In this document: one piece after another, positions 42,563-51,207 of the stretch
How positions within the stretch are numbered: the first letter of the stretch is position 1
Layout: every line of letters begins with the position of its first letter
Assembly (NCBI RefSeq): GCF_016863315.1
Contig: NZ_BOOQ01000010.1
Location: forward strand, 1 to 64,000
Direction of reading: 5' to 3'
Origin: Planotetraspora silvatica
GTDB lineage: Bacteria > Actinomycetota > Actinomycetes > Streptosporangiales > Streptosporangiaceae
DNA: 64,000 bases
Translations under genes and position numbers: made by a program
The notes under the pieces: generated by a model
What the model was told of the DNA's origin: nothing
The model's database searches: none
What the model saw: the letters and a program-made list of their open reading frames with translations, nothing else

Positions 42563-43026
42563 TGGCGACGCCGGAAGAGCGGATCGCCGACCTCGGGCTC
42601 GTGTTGCCCGAGGTCGTGCCCCCGCTGGCCGCCTATGTGCCCGCCGTGCGGACGGGCGACTACGTGTACACCTCGGGCCAGCTGCCGCTGGTCGACGGGA
42701 AGCTCGCCGTCACCGGCAAGGTGGGGGCCGAGGTCTCGGCCGACGAGGCGAAGGAGCAGGCCCGTATCTGCGGGCTCAACGCCCTGGCGGCCCTGAAATC
42801 GGTCGTCGGAGATCTCTCCAAGATCGCCAGGATTGTGAAGGTCGTCGGGTTCGTCGCCAGCGCGCCGGACTTCACCGGCCAGCCGCAGGTCGTCAACGGC
42901 GTGAGCGAGTTCCTGGGAGAGGTCTTCGGGGATGCGGGAAAGCACGCCCGTAGCGCCGTCGGCGTCGCCGTCCTCCCCCTCGACGCCCCCGTAGAAGTCG
43001 AGATCATCGCCCAGCTCCACCCCTGA
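42562..43026 (+). CDS. RidA-family (YjgF/YER057c/UK114) protein
   Basis: 154 residues. VRTGDYVYTSGQLPLVDGKLAV and the C-terminal VAVLPLDAPVEVEIIAQL are RidA-like. The classical catalytic Arg region (CR-V) reads LPLDAPVEVE here, so this is one of the non-canonical Rid subfamilies; true 2-aminoacrylate deaminase activity is uncertain. Syntenic with Rv3678c. A 53-bp repeat array starts 31 nt after the stop. Confidence 0.85.
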   Translation: MATPEERIADLGLVLPEVVPPLAAYVPAVRTGDYVYTSGQLPLVDGKLAVTGKVGAEVSADEAKEQARICGLNALAALKSVVGDLSKIARIVKVVGFVASAPDFTGQPQVVNGVSEFLGEVFGDAGKHARSAVGVAVLPLDAPVEVEIIAQLHP

Positions 43027-43057
43027 CCTTTCCCGCGCGACCGCCACAACCCGCGCG

Positions 43058-43269
43058 TGATCATGCACACCTTCGGAGAAGGGGCCGCTGACCAGCCCCC
43101 TCTCCGGGCGTGATCATGCGCAGGTTCGTGATCAATGGGTCCGAGCTGCGCTGATGCGCTCCGTGATCATGCACACTTTCGTGGTCATGCGGATTGACCT
43201 GCGCCGATGTCTTTCGTGATCATGCACGTGGGTCGACCTTGGCCTTATCGGGCGGCGATATGACGATCG
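43058..43269 (+). repeat. 53-bp repeat array 2, left half (four units, plus orientation)
   Basis: TGATCATGC cores start at 43058, 43111, 43164 and 43217, exactly 53 bp apart. The sense is that of the RidA-like gene, whose stop is 31 nt before the first core. The second unit can pair GCGCAG with CTGCGC, the same arm position where other units pair CAGGT with ACCTG. A degenerate core (CGATCGTGC) at 43264 ends the series. Confidence 0.92.
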
Positions 43270-43282
43270 TGCGCCGACCGCG

Positions 43283-43461
43283 TGCATGATCACGAAGCTT
43301 GTTTGTGCAGGTGGTCAAGGGCGCGGGCGAATGTGTGCATGATCACGGAGAGTATTCGGCCAGGCCAGGGCACACTTGCGCGAACCTGCGCATGATCACG
43401 AAGTGCATCGGCGCAGCTCAGGCGCCTTGATCACGAACCTGTGCATGATCACGCGCGACAG
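43283..43461 (-). repeat. 53-bp repeat array 2, right half (four units, minus orientation)
   Basis: TGCATGATCACG-type cores at 43283, 43336, 43389 (CGCATGATCACG) and 43442, again exactly 53 bp apart, in inverted orientation to the left half; only about 60 bp separate the two blocks. No minus-strand gene ends to its right; the next start is the plus-strand NUDIX gene at 43547. An extra half core (TTGATCACGAACCTG) lies before the last unit. Confidence 0.92.
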
Positions 43462-43546
43462 GTGTGCGAGGGGTGTGTGAATGGGGCGGCGGGGTGAATA
43501 GCATGAGGTTCCGGAAACCGAGTGATGTTCTGCTAGGAGGACGCAC

Positions 43547-44392
43547 ATGGGCATTCCGCTGCCGGGAGAGTTCGGGGAACGCGCGCGAGGCATCCTGGCC
43601 GGTCAGATCATCCCCGTCCCCGCCCGTGACGCCGCCACCGTCGTGCTGCTCCGGGACGATCCCCTCGAGGTCTACCTGCTGAAGCGCAAGGCGACGATGG
43701 CCTTCGCCGCGGGCGCCTATGTCTTCCCCGGAGGATCGGTCGACCCCCGCGACACCGATCACGCCGTCGGCTGGGCAGGTCCCTCGCCCGCCGAATGGGG
43801 TGAGGCGTTCCGGGCCGACGAGCGGACCGCCCGGGGCCTGGTCTGCGCCGCCGTACGGGAGACCTTCGAGGAGTCCGGAGTCCTGCTCGCCGGGCCCGGC
43901 CCGGAGACCGTCGTGGCGGACACCACGGGCGACGACTGGGAGGCCGACCGCCTGGCGCTGATCGACCGCACGCTCTCGTTCGCCGAGTTCCTCGACCGCC
44001 GCGGGCTCGTGCTGAGGTCCGATCTGCTGAAGGCCTGGGCGCACTGGATCACGCCCGAGATTGAGACCCGGCGATTCGACACGCGATTCTTCGTGGCCGC
44101 CCTCCCCGCCGGCCAGCGGACGCGCGACGTCGGCGGCGAGGCGGACGTCGTGGCGTGGATGACCGCGGACACCGCGCTCGCCCGGGCCCGCGCAGGCGAG
44201 ATCATGCTCATGCCACCGACATTTCATACATTGACCGAGATAGCGGCGTTCGAGAGGATCGACCGCGTGTTCGCGAACGACCAGACGATAACGACCTTCA
44301 TGCCGTCCGCCAGAGAGCACGACGGTCAGGTCGTGCTGGACGTCCCCGACATCGACTACCGCCTCCCCGACGTGACGCGGGACTCGGCATGA
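43547..44392 (+). CDS. NUDIX hydrolase, NUDT19-like
   Basis: 281 residues. The Nudix-like region is split: FAAGAYVFPGGSVDPRD...TARGLVCAAVRETFEESGVLL, where a long insert separates the Gly-rich loop from RETFEESG, the layout of NUDT19-type CoA/nucleotide diphosphatases. The C-terminal half (AHWITPEIETRRFDTRFFVA) is also typical. AGGAGGACGCAC precedes the ATG. Its TGA overlaps the MBL start (ATGA), so the two are coupled. Confidence 0.85.
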   Translation: MGIPLPGEFGERARGILAGQIIPVPARDAATVVLLRDDPLEVYLLKRKATMAFAAGAYVFPGGSVDPRDTDHAVGWAGPSPAEWGEAFRADERTARGLVCAAVRETFEESGVLLAGPGPETVVADTTGDDWEADRLALIDRTLSFAEFLDRRGLVLRSDLLKAWAHWITPEIETRRFDTRFFVAALPAGQRTRDVGGEADVVAWMTADTALARARAGEIMLMPPTFHTLTEIAAFERIDRVFANDQTITTFMPSAREHDGQVVLDVPDIDYRLPDVTRDSA

Positions 44393-45180
44393 GCGGACTG
44401 CGGATCCCGGTCGACGGCCCGGACGGATCGGGTACGGCCGGCGCGACCAGCCTGCTCGCCCCCAACCCTTCGCCGATGACCCTCGACGGCACGAACACGT
44501 GGGTCGTCGGACGGTCGGACGACGTGCTGGTCGTCGACCCGGGCCCGGACGACGAGACGCACCTCAAGCGCATAGCCGGTCACCTGGGGGAGCGCAGGGT
44601 GACGGCGATCCTGCTCACCCATGGGCATGAGGATCACAGCGGCGGCGCCGGGCGGTTCGCCGAGATGGTGGGCGCGCCGGTCCGCGCGCTCGATCCCCGG
44701 CATCGACTGGGTGAAGAAGGACTCGGCGACGGGGACGTGGTCACGGCCGGCGGCACGGAGGTCAGGGTCGTCGGCACGCCGGGGCACTCGTTCGACTCGC
44801 TGTGCTTCTGGTTGCCGGAGGACCGGGCGATGCTCACCGGCGACACGATCCTCGGCCGGGGGACCACGGTGATCGCCCACGACGGGGATCTGGGCGACTA
44901 CCTTCGCAGCCTCGACAGGCTCAGGCGCGGCGCCGAGATGCTGGAGGCCGAGGCGCTGCTTCCCGGTCACGGGCCGGTGCTGCCCGAGCCGATCGGCGTG
45001 CTCGACGCCTACATCGCCCACCGGCGTCAGCGGTTGGAGCAGATCCGCGAGGCCATCAGGCAGGGAGCCAAGGACGCCCGCGAGATCGTCGAGATCGTGT
45101 ACGCCGATGTGGACACGTCACTGTGGCCTGCCGCGGAGATGTCGGTCGCGGCCCAGCTCAACTACCTCAAGACGCTCTAG
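44389..45180 (+). CDS. MBL-fold metallo-hydrolase
   Basis: 263 residues of the metallo-beta-lactamase fold with THGHEDHSGG (HxHxDH), GTPGHSFDS, LTGDTILG and LPGHGPVL supplying metal ligands. The C-terminal helical part (VLDAYIAHRRQRLEQIREAI) is that of the LACTB2/RNase-like branch. The syntenic mycobacterial gene is Rv3677c, of unknown role. The start is fixed by the ATGA overlap with the NUDIX gene. The TAG stop is shared, as the palindrome CTAG, with the convergent crp-type gene. Confidence 0.88.
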   Translation: MSGLRIPVDGPDGSGTAGATSLLAPNPSPMTLDGTNTWVVGRSDDVLVVDPGPDDETHLKRIAGHLGERRVTAILLTHGHEDHSGGAGRFAEMVGAPVRALDPRHRLGEEGLGDGDVVTAGGTEVRVVGTPGHSFDSLCFWLPEDRAMLTGDTILGRGTTVIAHDGDLGDYLRSLDRLRRGAEMLEAEALLPGHGPVLPEPIGVLDAYIAHRRQRLEQIREAIRQGAKDAREIVEIVYADVDTSLWPAAEMSVAAQLNYLKTL

Positions 45181-45857
45181 CGCGAGCGGTTGAAGAGCCG
45201 CTCCCTGTCCATGATCACGACGGCCTTGGCCTCGATGCGCAGCCAGCCTCGCTGGGCGAAGTCGGCCAGAGCCTTGTTGACCGTCTCCCGTGAGGCGCCC
45301 ACAAGCTGGGCCAGTTCCTCCTGGGTGAGGTCGTGGTGCACCCGGATGCCGTCGTCGGTCTTCTTCCCGAAACGGTCGGCCAGATCGAGCAGTTGCTTGG
45401 CGACACGGCCGGGAACGTCGGTGAAGACCAGGTCGGCCAGCACGTCGTTGGTACGGCGGAGCCGCTGCGCGAGAGCGCGCAACAGATGGAGGGCCACCTC
45501 GGGACGGCCGGTCAGCCATGGGCGCAGATCGTCGTGCCCCAGCCCGGCGAGCCGGACGTCGGTCAACGCGATCGCGGACGCCGTACGAGGGCGAGGGTCG
45601 AAGAGGGAGAGTTCGCCGAACATCTCACCCGGGCCGAGGACGCTCAACAGGTTCTCGCGGCCGTCGGGGGCTGTTCGCGCTAACTTGATCTTGCCCTCGA
45701 GCACCACGTAGAGCCGGTCGCCCGTCTCGTTCTCGCTGAAGAGGGTGCGGCCCTTGGGCAGCTCGACCTCGGTGACGCTGGTCCGCAGCGCCGCGGCGCT
45801 CTCACGGTCGAGCGCGGAGAACAGGGGAGCCTTGCTCAGTACTTCTTCGGTGCTCAC
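45177..45857 (-). CDS. crp: Crp/Fnr-family transcriptional regulator (Crp/GlxR type)
   Basis: 226 residues. An N-terminal cyclic-nucleotide domain (GETLF-type core seen as GRTLFSENETGDRLYVVLEG and FGELSLFDPRPRTASAIAL, with the phosphate-binding cassette RTAS) and a C-terminal HTH (LTQEELAQLVGASRETVNKAL). It binds cAMP as Crp of Mycobacterium and Streptomyces and controls carbon metabolism and development genes. GGAGGCACC precedes GTG 45857. Divergent from nth, as Rv3676 and nth are neighbours in M. tuberculosis. Stop codon shared with the convergent MBL gene. Confidence 0.9.
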   Translation of the reverse strand: MSTEEVLSKAPLFSALDRESAAALRTSVTEVELPKGRTLFSENETGDRLYVVLEGKIKLARTAPDGRENLLSVLGPGEMFGELSLFDPRPRTASAIALTDVRLAGLGHDDLRPWLTGRPEVALHLLRALAQRLRRTNDVLADLVFTDVPGRVAKQLLDLADRFGKKTDDGIRVHHDLTQEELAQLVGASRETVNKALADFAQRGWLRIEAKAVVIMDRERLFNRSR

Positions 45858-45941
45858 GGTGCCTCCTTTACTGTGGTTCGCGCTCGGTCGTCGGCTCCGT
45901 GCTAGCCATTGTGACCCACGCCTTCCGCATAGGCTTACGGG

Positions 45942-46661
45942 GTGTCCCGCAAAGTCCCATCGGTTGTCGAGTCCCGGCTCGCTCTGGTGCGTCGTGCCCG
46001 GCGGATCAATCGAATCCTGGCCGAAACCTATCCTGACGCTCATTGCGAGCTCGACTTCGGCAACCCCCTTGAACTGCTGGTCGCCACGATCCTCTCGGCG
46101 CAGTGTACGGACAAAAGGGTAAATATGGTTACTCCGGTACTTTTTGCGAAGTATCGGACAGCTGCCGAGTTCGCCGCCGCCGACCGGGCGGAGCTCGAGG
46201 GGATCATCAAATCAACCGGGTTCTTCCGGGCGAAGACGAACAGCATCATCGGCATGGCCCAGGCCCTCTGTGAACGGCACGAAGGAGAGGTTCCCTCCAC
46301 CCTCGCCGAGCTGGTCAAGCTGCCGGGGGTCGGCCGCAAGACCGCGAACGTGGTCCTCGGCAACGCCTTCAACGTTCCGGGGATCACCGTGGACACCCAC
46401 TTCCAGCGGCTGTCCCGCCGCTTCGGCTGGACCACGGAGACCGATCCCGTGAAGATCGAGCACGAGGTCGGGGACCTCATCCCCAAGTCCCAGTGGACGA
46501 TGTTGTCCCATCGGCTGATCTGGCACGGCCGCCGGATCTGCCAGGCGCGCAAGCCCGCCTGCGGCGCCTGCCCGCTCGCCGCCCTCTGCCCGTCGTACGG
46601 CACCGGCCCCACCGATCCCGAGGAGGCCGGGAAGCTGGTCAAGTCCGGTCCGTTCTCGTGA
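45942..46661 (+). CDS. nth: Endonuclease III
   Basis: 239 residues. DNA glycosylase/AP lyase of base-excision repair. HhH motif [12 protein letters not shown] with catalytic Lys (GRKTA), catalytic Asp in [12 protein letters not shown], and a C-terminal 4Fe-4S cluster with the exact CX6CX2CX5C spacing ([17 protein letters not shown]). A TAGGCT hexamer lies just before the GTG start, so the mRNA may be leaderless. Divergent from crp; the gap is 84 bp. Confidence 0.95.
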   Translation: MSRKVPSVVESRLALVRRARRINRILAETYPDAHCELDFGNPLELLVATILSAQCTDKRVNMVTPVLFAKYRTAAEFAAADRAELEGIIKSTGFFRAKTNSIIGMAQALCERHEGEVPSTLAELVKLPGVGRKTANVVLGNAFNVPGITVDTHFQRLSRRFGWTTETDPVKIEHEVGDLIPKSQWTMLSHRLIWHGRRICQARKPACGACPLAALCPSYGTGPTDPEEAGKLVKSGPFS

Positions 46662-46794
46662 CTCGGGGCGGTCGACTACGGCGCCGCGCACGATTTCCCC
46701 TCAGCGGGAAGCCTGAGCGCCCCGGGATGGTTGTACGGCAGGCTGGTCGGCTCAGGCCCCCGAGGGGCCGAGCCAGCGCTCATCGGAGGTACAC

Positions 46795-47442
46795 GTGGTT
46801 CCCGGCTGGTTGACCGACTTGGCGGCGGGAGCCGTACGGACCCGGGTGCCTGCCGCGTTGCGGCCGCCCGCCAACGGAGACGGCCGGCGCGCGGCGGTGC
46901 TGCTGCTCTTCGGCGAGGGGCCGGAGGGGCCGGACGTCCTGCTCATCCAGCGCAGCTCCAAGGGCCGTGTGCACGCCGGGCAGCCCGCGTTCCCCGGTGG
47001 CGGTCTCGACCCCGAAGACGACGGCCCGATCGGCGCCGCTCTGCGTGAGGCCGAGGAGGAGACCGGTCTCGACCCGCGAGGCGTCGAGGTGGTCGGCACC
47101 ATGTCCGAGTTGTACGTGTCGCGGAGCGACAACCGGGTGACGCCGGTGCTGGCCTGGTGGCACACGCCCTGTGCCGTGCACGCCGCCTCGCCGGACGAGG
47201 TGGAGGCGGTGGAGCGGATCCCCGTCGCCGAACTCGTCGATCCGGCCAACCGGCTCCAGCTCCGCTATCCCGCCGGAGCCGTGTCGCACCCCGCATTCCG
47301 CGTGCGCGGTCTGCTGGTGTGGGGATTCACCGCGGGAGTTCTCGACGGCGTCTTGTCCGCGGCGGGATTCGAGCAGCCGTGGGACAGGTCACGGATCGAG
47401 GATCTGCCTCCCGAAGTCCTTGACCTGGCCTCCCGAGGTTAG
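46795..47442 (+). CDS. NUDIX hydrolase, CoA pyrophosphatase type
   Basis: 215 residues. The CoA-pyrophosphatase (NudL/NUDT7) version of the Nudix motif, AFPGGGLDPEDDGPIGAALREAEEETGL, is preceded by LLIQRSSKGRVHAGQPAFPGG (the UPF0035 CoA signature region). Expected to cleave CoA or acyl-CoA to phosphopantetheine and ADP. GGAGGTACAC precedes the GTG. Syntenic with Rv3672c; the thioredoxin-like gene found between nth and this gene in mycobacteria is absent. The 3' end overlaps the convergent HEAT-repeat gene by 54 bp. Confidence 0.88.
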   Translation: MVPGWLTDLAAGAVRTRVPAALRPPANGDGRRAAVLLLFGEGPEGPDVLLIQRSSKGRVHAGQPAFPGGGLDPEDDGPIGAALREAEEETGLDPRGVEVVGTMSELYVSRSDNRVTPVLAWWHTPCAVHAASPDEVEAVERIPVAELVDPANRLQLRYPAGAVSHPAFRVRGLLVWGFTAGVLDGVLSAAGFEQPWDRSRIEDLPPEVLDLASRG

Positions 47443-48021
47443 CGTCAGGCCGAGCATCGCCCAGTCGGCGACGTCCTCGTCCGTGTCCGACGTCAGGCGC
47501 CGCAGCGCGGAGAGCCCGGTCGGGTCGGGGGGATCACCGATGACGTTGGGCAACGCGTAGGCCGCGCCGTACCGGACCACGGGATCGTCGCTCCCCGAGA
47601 GTTCGATCACGGACGGCAGGGCGCGCACGTCGCGCAGGTGCCCGAACGCGATCAGCACCGAATAGAGCACATGGGAATCGCTCTCGCTCACGGCGAGATA
47701 GCGCAGGACGGGCAGGGTCCTGTCGGCGAACGGGCGGTCACGGCCGAGTTCCCCGAGGATGTCCACGCCGAGCACGCGCTCGCCGGCGGACGCGCTCGCA
47801 CACAGCCGCCTGGCCACGGTGAACGTCTCCAGATCCCCTCGTGCCTGCAGCGCGGTGATGGCCTGCCATCGGGCGGCCCCGTCCGGGTCCTTGTCGTCGA
47901 GCGCCATCCGGATGAGCTCGTCGACACCGGATCCGTGATCGCCGGTCGGCCCCGCAGATCCCTGCCGGGCCTGCTCACGCCGGGTTTCGCCGCCGGCGGA
48001 TCGTCCGTCCCCTGCCTCCAT
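47389..48021 (-). CDS. HEAT-repeat protein
   Basis: 210 residues. After a disordered N-terminus come four or five helical pairs of PBS-lyase/HEAT type (DGAARWQAITALQARGD, SAGERVLGVDILGELGRD, DSHVLYSVLIAFGHLRDVRAL, DDPVVRYGAAYALPNV). A protein-binding scaffold; the partner is unknown. TATCGT six bases before ATG 48021 suggests leaderless expression. It shares a 71-bp divergent promoter with the MarP-like gene. Confidence 0.8.
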   Translation of the reverse strand: MEAGDGRSAGGETRREQARQGSAGPTGDHGSGVDELIRMALDDKDPDGAARWQAITALQARGDLETFTVARRLCASASAGERVLGVDILGELGRDRPFADRTLPVLRYLAVSESDSHVLYSVLIAFGHLRDVRALPSVIELSGSDDPVVRYGAAYALPNVIGDPPDPTGLSALRRLTSDTDEDVADWAMLGLTLTSGGQVKDFGRQILDP

Positions 48022-48092
48022 GACGTCACGATATCGAGCAGACCTGTGGGACGCCTGCACGATGAGGGTCGCGGCTGGATACCGTTGAAACT

Positions 48093-49277
48093 GTGCGCGG
48101 TGATCTCCTGGATCTCATACTGATCGGCCTCGTGGTGGCCTTTGCCGTATCCGGTTATCGGCAGGGCTTCATCATCGGGGCCTTCAGCTTCATCGGATTC
48201 GTCGGCGGCGCCCTCCTTGGGATGTTCGTCGCGCCGCCTATCGCGGGCGCCATCCTGAGCGGCGACATCGAGAGGGCGCTGCTGGCCATCGTGATCGTGT
48301 TCTTGGCGGCGACGGTGGGGCAGTTCGCGTCGTCCACGGTCGGGGCGGTGGTGCGCAGCCACGTGGCCTGGGAGCCCGCGAAGACGGTGGACGCCTTCGG
48401 CGGCTCGGTGGCCAGCGGCCTGTCCGTCCTGCTCATCGCGTGGCTGCTCGGGTCGCTGATGGTCTCGATGAGCCTCGCCGTGATCAAGGACCAGGTCAAC
48501 GGATCGGTGGTTTGGCAGACGGTCGACGATGCCATTCCGAGTGGGGTCCGGGCGCTGCAGAAGCCGTTCAGGGACTTCGTCGACTCCTCCGAGTGGCCCC
48601 AGGTGATCACCTCCATCGGCGGCCAGAACGTCGCGCCTCCCGACGAAGGGGTGCTGACCGGCAGCCCCAACCTCACCCGGGCTCGCAAGTCCATCGTGAA
48701 GGTGCAGGGCACCGCACCTTCCTGCCGCAAGCGCATCGAGGGCACCGGATTCGTCTACGCGGCTCACAAGATCATGACCAACGCCCACGTGGTCGCAGGG
48801 GTGACGCGGGATCTCCGGGTCACCGACTCCACGGGGGCGGGACACGACGCCCGTGTGGTGCTCTACAACCCCGACAGGGACATCGCCATCCTCGACGTGC
48901 CCGACCTTCAGGTGCAGCCCCTCCGCTTCGACTACTCGGCCGAGAGCCGCGACAACGCGGTCATCGCCGGCTACCCCAAGGGGCACGGGTTCACCCCCCT
49001 GGCCGCGAGGATCAGGGTCAAGCAGCGGGCGGAGTCGTACGACATCTACAACCACCGGAAGGTCGACCGGGAGGTGTACGCGATCCGGGGCAAGGTCCAG
49101 CCGGGCAACTCGGGAGGCCCGCTGCTCAGCCCGGACGGCAAGGTGTTCGGCGTGATCTTCGCGGCGGCCACCGACCAGCCGGAGACGGGCTACGCGCTCA
49201 CGGCCGAGGAGGTCCTTCCCGACGCCGAGGACGGCAGCGCCGCGGTAGCCCGCGTAGGCACCCAGGAATGCGACTGA
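48093..49277 (+). CDS. MarP-like membrane serine protease
   Basis: 394 residues. Four N-terminal membrane helices (CvpA-like, residues ~1-130), then a periplasmic trypsin-like domain with the triad His (MTNAHVVAG), Asp (NPDRDIAILD) and Ser (VQPGNSGGPLL). Two Cys (PSCRKR and TQECD) match the disulfide used by MarP (Rv3671c) for activation under acid and oxidative stress. TACCGT seven bases before GTG 48093 suggests leaderless expression. The stop is followed at once by short CAGGCGTGATGCC-type repeats and then 53-bp array 3. Confidence 0.92.
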   Translation: MRGDLLDLILIGLVVAFAVSGYRQGFIIGAFSFIGFVGGALLGMFVAPPIAGAILSGDIERALLAIVIVFLAATVGQFASSTVGAVVRSHVAWEPAKTVDAFGGSVASGLSVLLIAWLLGSLMVSMSLAVIKDQVNGSVVWQTVDDAIPSGVRALQKPFRDFVDSSEWPQVITSIGGQNVAPPDEGVLTGSPNLTRARKSIVKVQGTAPSCRKRIEGTGFVYAAHKIMTNAHVVAGVTRDLRVTDSTGAGHDARVVLYNPDRDIAILDVPDLQVQPLRFDYSAESRDNAVIAGYPKGHGFTPLAARIRVKQRAESYDIYNHRKVDREVYAIRGKVQPGNSGGPLLSPDGKVFGVIFAAATDQPETGYALTAEEVLPDAEDGSAAVARVGTQECD

Positions 49278-49283
49278 CCCCCC

Positions 49284-49603
49284 AGGCGTGATCGCCCTCA
49301 GGCGCGGGTCAGGCGTGATGCCGTCAGGCGTGCGTTGGGCGTGATGCCGTCAGGCGTGATCATGCGCAGGTTCGTGGAAAGGCGGCCTGACCTGGCCACC
49401 CTTTGGGCGTGATCATGCACAGGTTCGGAAAGTGCCGTCCCGACCTGCGAAAACCCCCTCCGTGATCATGCGCGGGTTCGGGAAAACATCGCATCACCTG
49501 CGAAGACGCCATTCGTGATCATGCACGGATTCGGCCAACCTGGGCCAGGCCTGGCCGGATCCAACGCGTGATCATGCACGCCGTCGGGCCCTTGGGCCCA
49601 ACC
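49284..49603 (+). repeat. 53-bp repeat array 3 (five units) with a short-repeat lead-in
   Basis: Cores TGATCATGC at 49357, 49410, 49463, 49516 and 49569, all 53 bp apart, in the sense of the preceding protease gene. Units 2 and 3 keep CACAGGTTCGG or GCGGGTTCGG and CGACCTGCG or TCACCTGCG. Between stop and first core, 49284-49356 holds irregular CAGGCGTGATGCCGT repeats. The array ends at the stop of the convergent DUF309 gene. Confidence 0.92.
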
Positions 49604-50077
49604 TCAGCCCAGATGCCCCACGATGCGGGAAATCGCGATGTCCGCGTCGGAGGTGCCCGAGTCGATCTCAACGATGATCTGATCGGCGGCCAACGTCATC
49701 GCCCGGAGGTCCAGGTCGAACGGCCTGCGAGAGCCGTACGAGCCGAGACGGGCGGCTCCACGGGCCAGGAGGGAGACGGCTCCGGACGGGTTGCCGCGCT
49801 GAATATGGGTCAAGCCAACACATATCTGGGCGAGTCCCTGCCAGAGCTCTCGCTCGTCGGCGGGGCCGGTCTTCCATCGCGCCTCCAGCACTTCATGTGC
49901 GTGGAACGGGCGGCCGGTCTCGAGGAACCGGCGCGCCTCGCGGAGCGCTTGCTGTGCATCCGGGGTGTAGTCGTCCGGAACGCGCGGCACACCTTCCGTG
50001 CCGTACGGCAGGGGCCTGCCGTAGTCGTCCCGGGGTCGGGAGCTGCGTGGTCTGCCTGCTTCATCACGGTCGCGCAT
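49604..50077 (-). CDS. DUF309 protein
   Basis: 157 residues. The DUF309 helical bundle with the signature FHAHEVLEARWKTGPADERE and LAQICVGLTHIQRGNPSGA. Function unknown; the conserved His-Glu pair (HAHEVLE) and Glu/Trp could bind metal. ATG 50077 follows GGAGAAGAC; an earlier in-frame ATG lies inside the last unit of array 4. The gene is sandwiched between array 3 and array 4 in inverted orientation, an unusual arrangement. Confidence 0.85.
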   Translation of the reverse strand: MRDRDEAGRPRSSRPRDDYGRPLPYGTEGVPRVPDDYTPDAQQALREARRFLETGRPFHAHEVLEARWKTGPADERELWQGLAQICVGLTHIQRGNPSGAVSLLARGAARLGSYGSRRPFDLDLRAMTLAADQIIVEIDSGTSDADIAISRIVGHLG

Positions 50078-50090
50078 GTCTTCTCCGCAT

Positions 50091-50286
50091 CGCATGATCA
50101 CGAACAGTGTTCAGCCTGCTCATGGTTATTGATCGAGAACTCTTGCATGATCACGGAGGGGGTTTTCGCAGGTCGGGACGGCACTTGCCGAACCTGTGCA
50201 TGATCACGATCGGAGAGCGGCCAGGTCAGGTGGCCTTTCCACGAACTTGTGCATGATCACGCCCAAGGGGGAGTGGGGCTTGGGGG
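50091..50286 (-). repeat. 53-bp repeat array 4 (four units)
   Basis: Cores at 50091 (CGCATGATCACG), 50144, 50197 and 50250, exactly 53 bp apart. Read on the minus strand, the array starts about 26 nt after the stop of the epoxide-hydrolase-like gene (50287) and runs into the leader of the DUF309 gene. The stop-proximal part (CCCCCTTGGGCGTGATC) resembles that of array 1 (CCCCTTGGCCGTGATC). Confidence 0.92.
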
Positions 50287-51207
50287 TCATCGGTCGGGTT
50301 CGGGGTCGGTGAGCCAGGAGATCAATTCGGCGTCGAACTGGTCCGGCCGTTCCTCGTGGGGGAAGTGCCCGGCCCCCTCGATCTGTCTCCACCGGTACGG
50401 CGCGGCGACGTACCTGCTGGAGCCCTGGGCGGTCCGGGGGAGCACGCACGTGTCGAGGGCGCCGTGCAGTTGCAGGGTGGGCGCCTCGATCTCCGTCCGC
50501 ATCTGCCTGGCGTAGCGCAGCCCGTCGGGCCGGAGCGTTGAACGCCCGAACCAGCGGTGGTACTCCAGAGCCGAGTGGGCGACTCCCGGAATGCGGAACG
50601 CGTCCTGGTACGTGCGTCTCACGTCGCCCGGCGGCCACTCCGGGCCCGCCCAGGCGTCGATCAGCCGCCCCACGAGCGCGCCCCCGTCGGCCGTCAGCCG
50701 CCGCTCGGGCACGATCGGGACCTGGAACCCCAAGGCGTGCCCGCTGGCCCGTATCTGCCCGAAGAAGTCGGTCAGCAAGGCCGCACGCATCCGCAGGGGG
50801 TGCGGAGCGGCCACGGGGACCAGGCGGCGCACCGCCTTCGGGTCGAGCACGCTCATCGTCCAGGCGAGCAGCCCGCCCCAGTCGTGGCCCACCACCACGG
50901 CCCCCGTCTCGCCGAGCGCGCGGATCAGGCCGGCGGCGTCCACGGCGAGCGTGGGCAGGTCGTAACCGCGAGGAGGCTTGTCGCTCGCGCCGTACCCCCG
51001 GAGATCGACCGCGACGGCGCGATAACCGGCGGCGGGCAGGGACGCGAGTTGATGCCGCCAGGTCCACCAGAACTGGGGGAAGCCGTGGAGGAGTAGCACC
51101 AGCGGCCCCTCACCCGCCTCCACGACGTGGAACCGGGTGCCCCCGGCGTGGACGTCGCGGTGGGTCCACGGGCCATCGACCCGGACCACGGACTCGTCAA
51201 GTGCCAT
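50287..51207 (-). CDS. Epoxide-hydrolase-like alpha/beta hydrolase
   Basis: 306 residues. HGFPQFWWTWRHQ carries the oxyanion motif (HGFP), the nucleophile elbow VGHDWGG has Asp in place of Ser, as in epoxide hydrolases and dehalogenases, and the catalytic His is in EGAGHFPHEERP. Tyr residues of the cap (EYHRWFGR) could polarise an epoxide. The syntenic mycobacterial gene is ephE (Rv3670). The start overlaps the holin-like gene by 11 bp, so it is the third gene of nhaA-holin-hydrolase. Confidence 0.87.
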   Translation of the reverse strand: MALDESVVRVDGPWTHRDVHAGGTRFHVVEAGEGPLVLLLHGFPQFWWTWRHQLASLPAAGYRAVAVDLRGYGASDKPPRGYDLPTLAVDAAGLIRALGETGAVVVGHDWGGLLAWTMSVLDPKAVRRLVPVAAPHPLRMRAALLTDFFGQIRASGHALGFQVPIVPERRLTADGGALVGRLIDAWAGPEWPPGDVRRTYQDAFRIPGVAHSALEYHRWFGRSTLRPDGLRYARQMRTEIEAPTLQLHGALDTCVLPRTAQGSSRYVAAPYRWRQIEGAGHFPHEERPDQFDAELISWLTDPEPDR

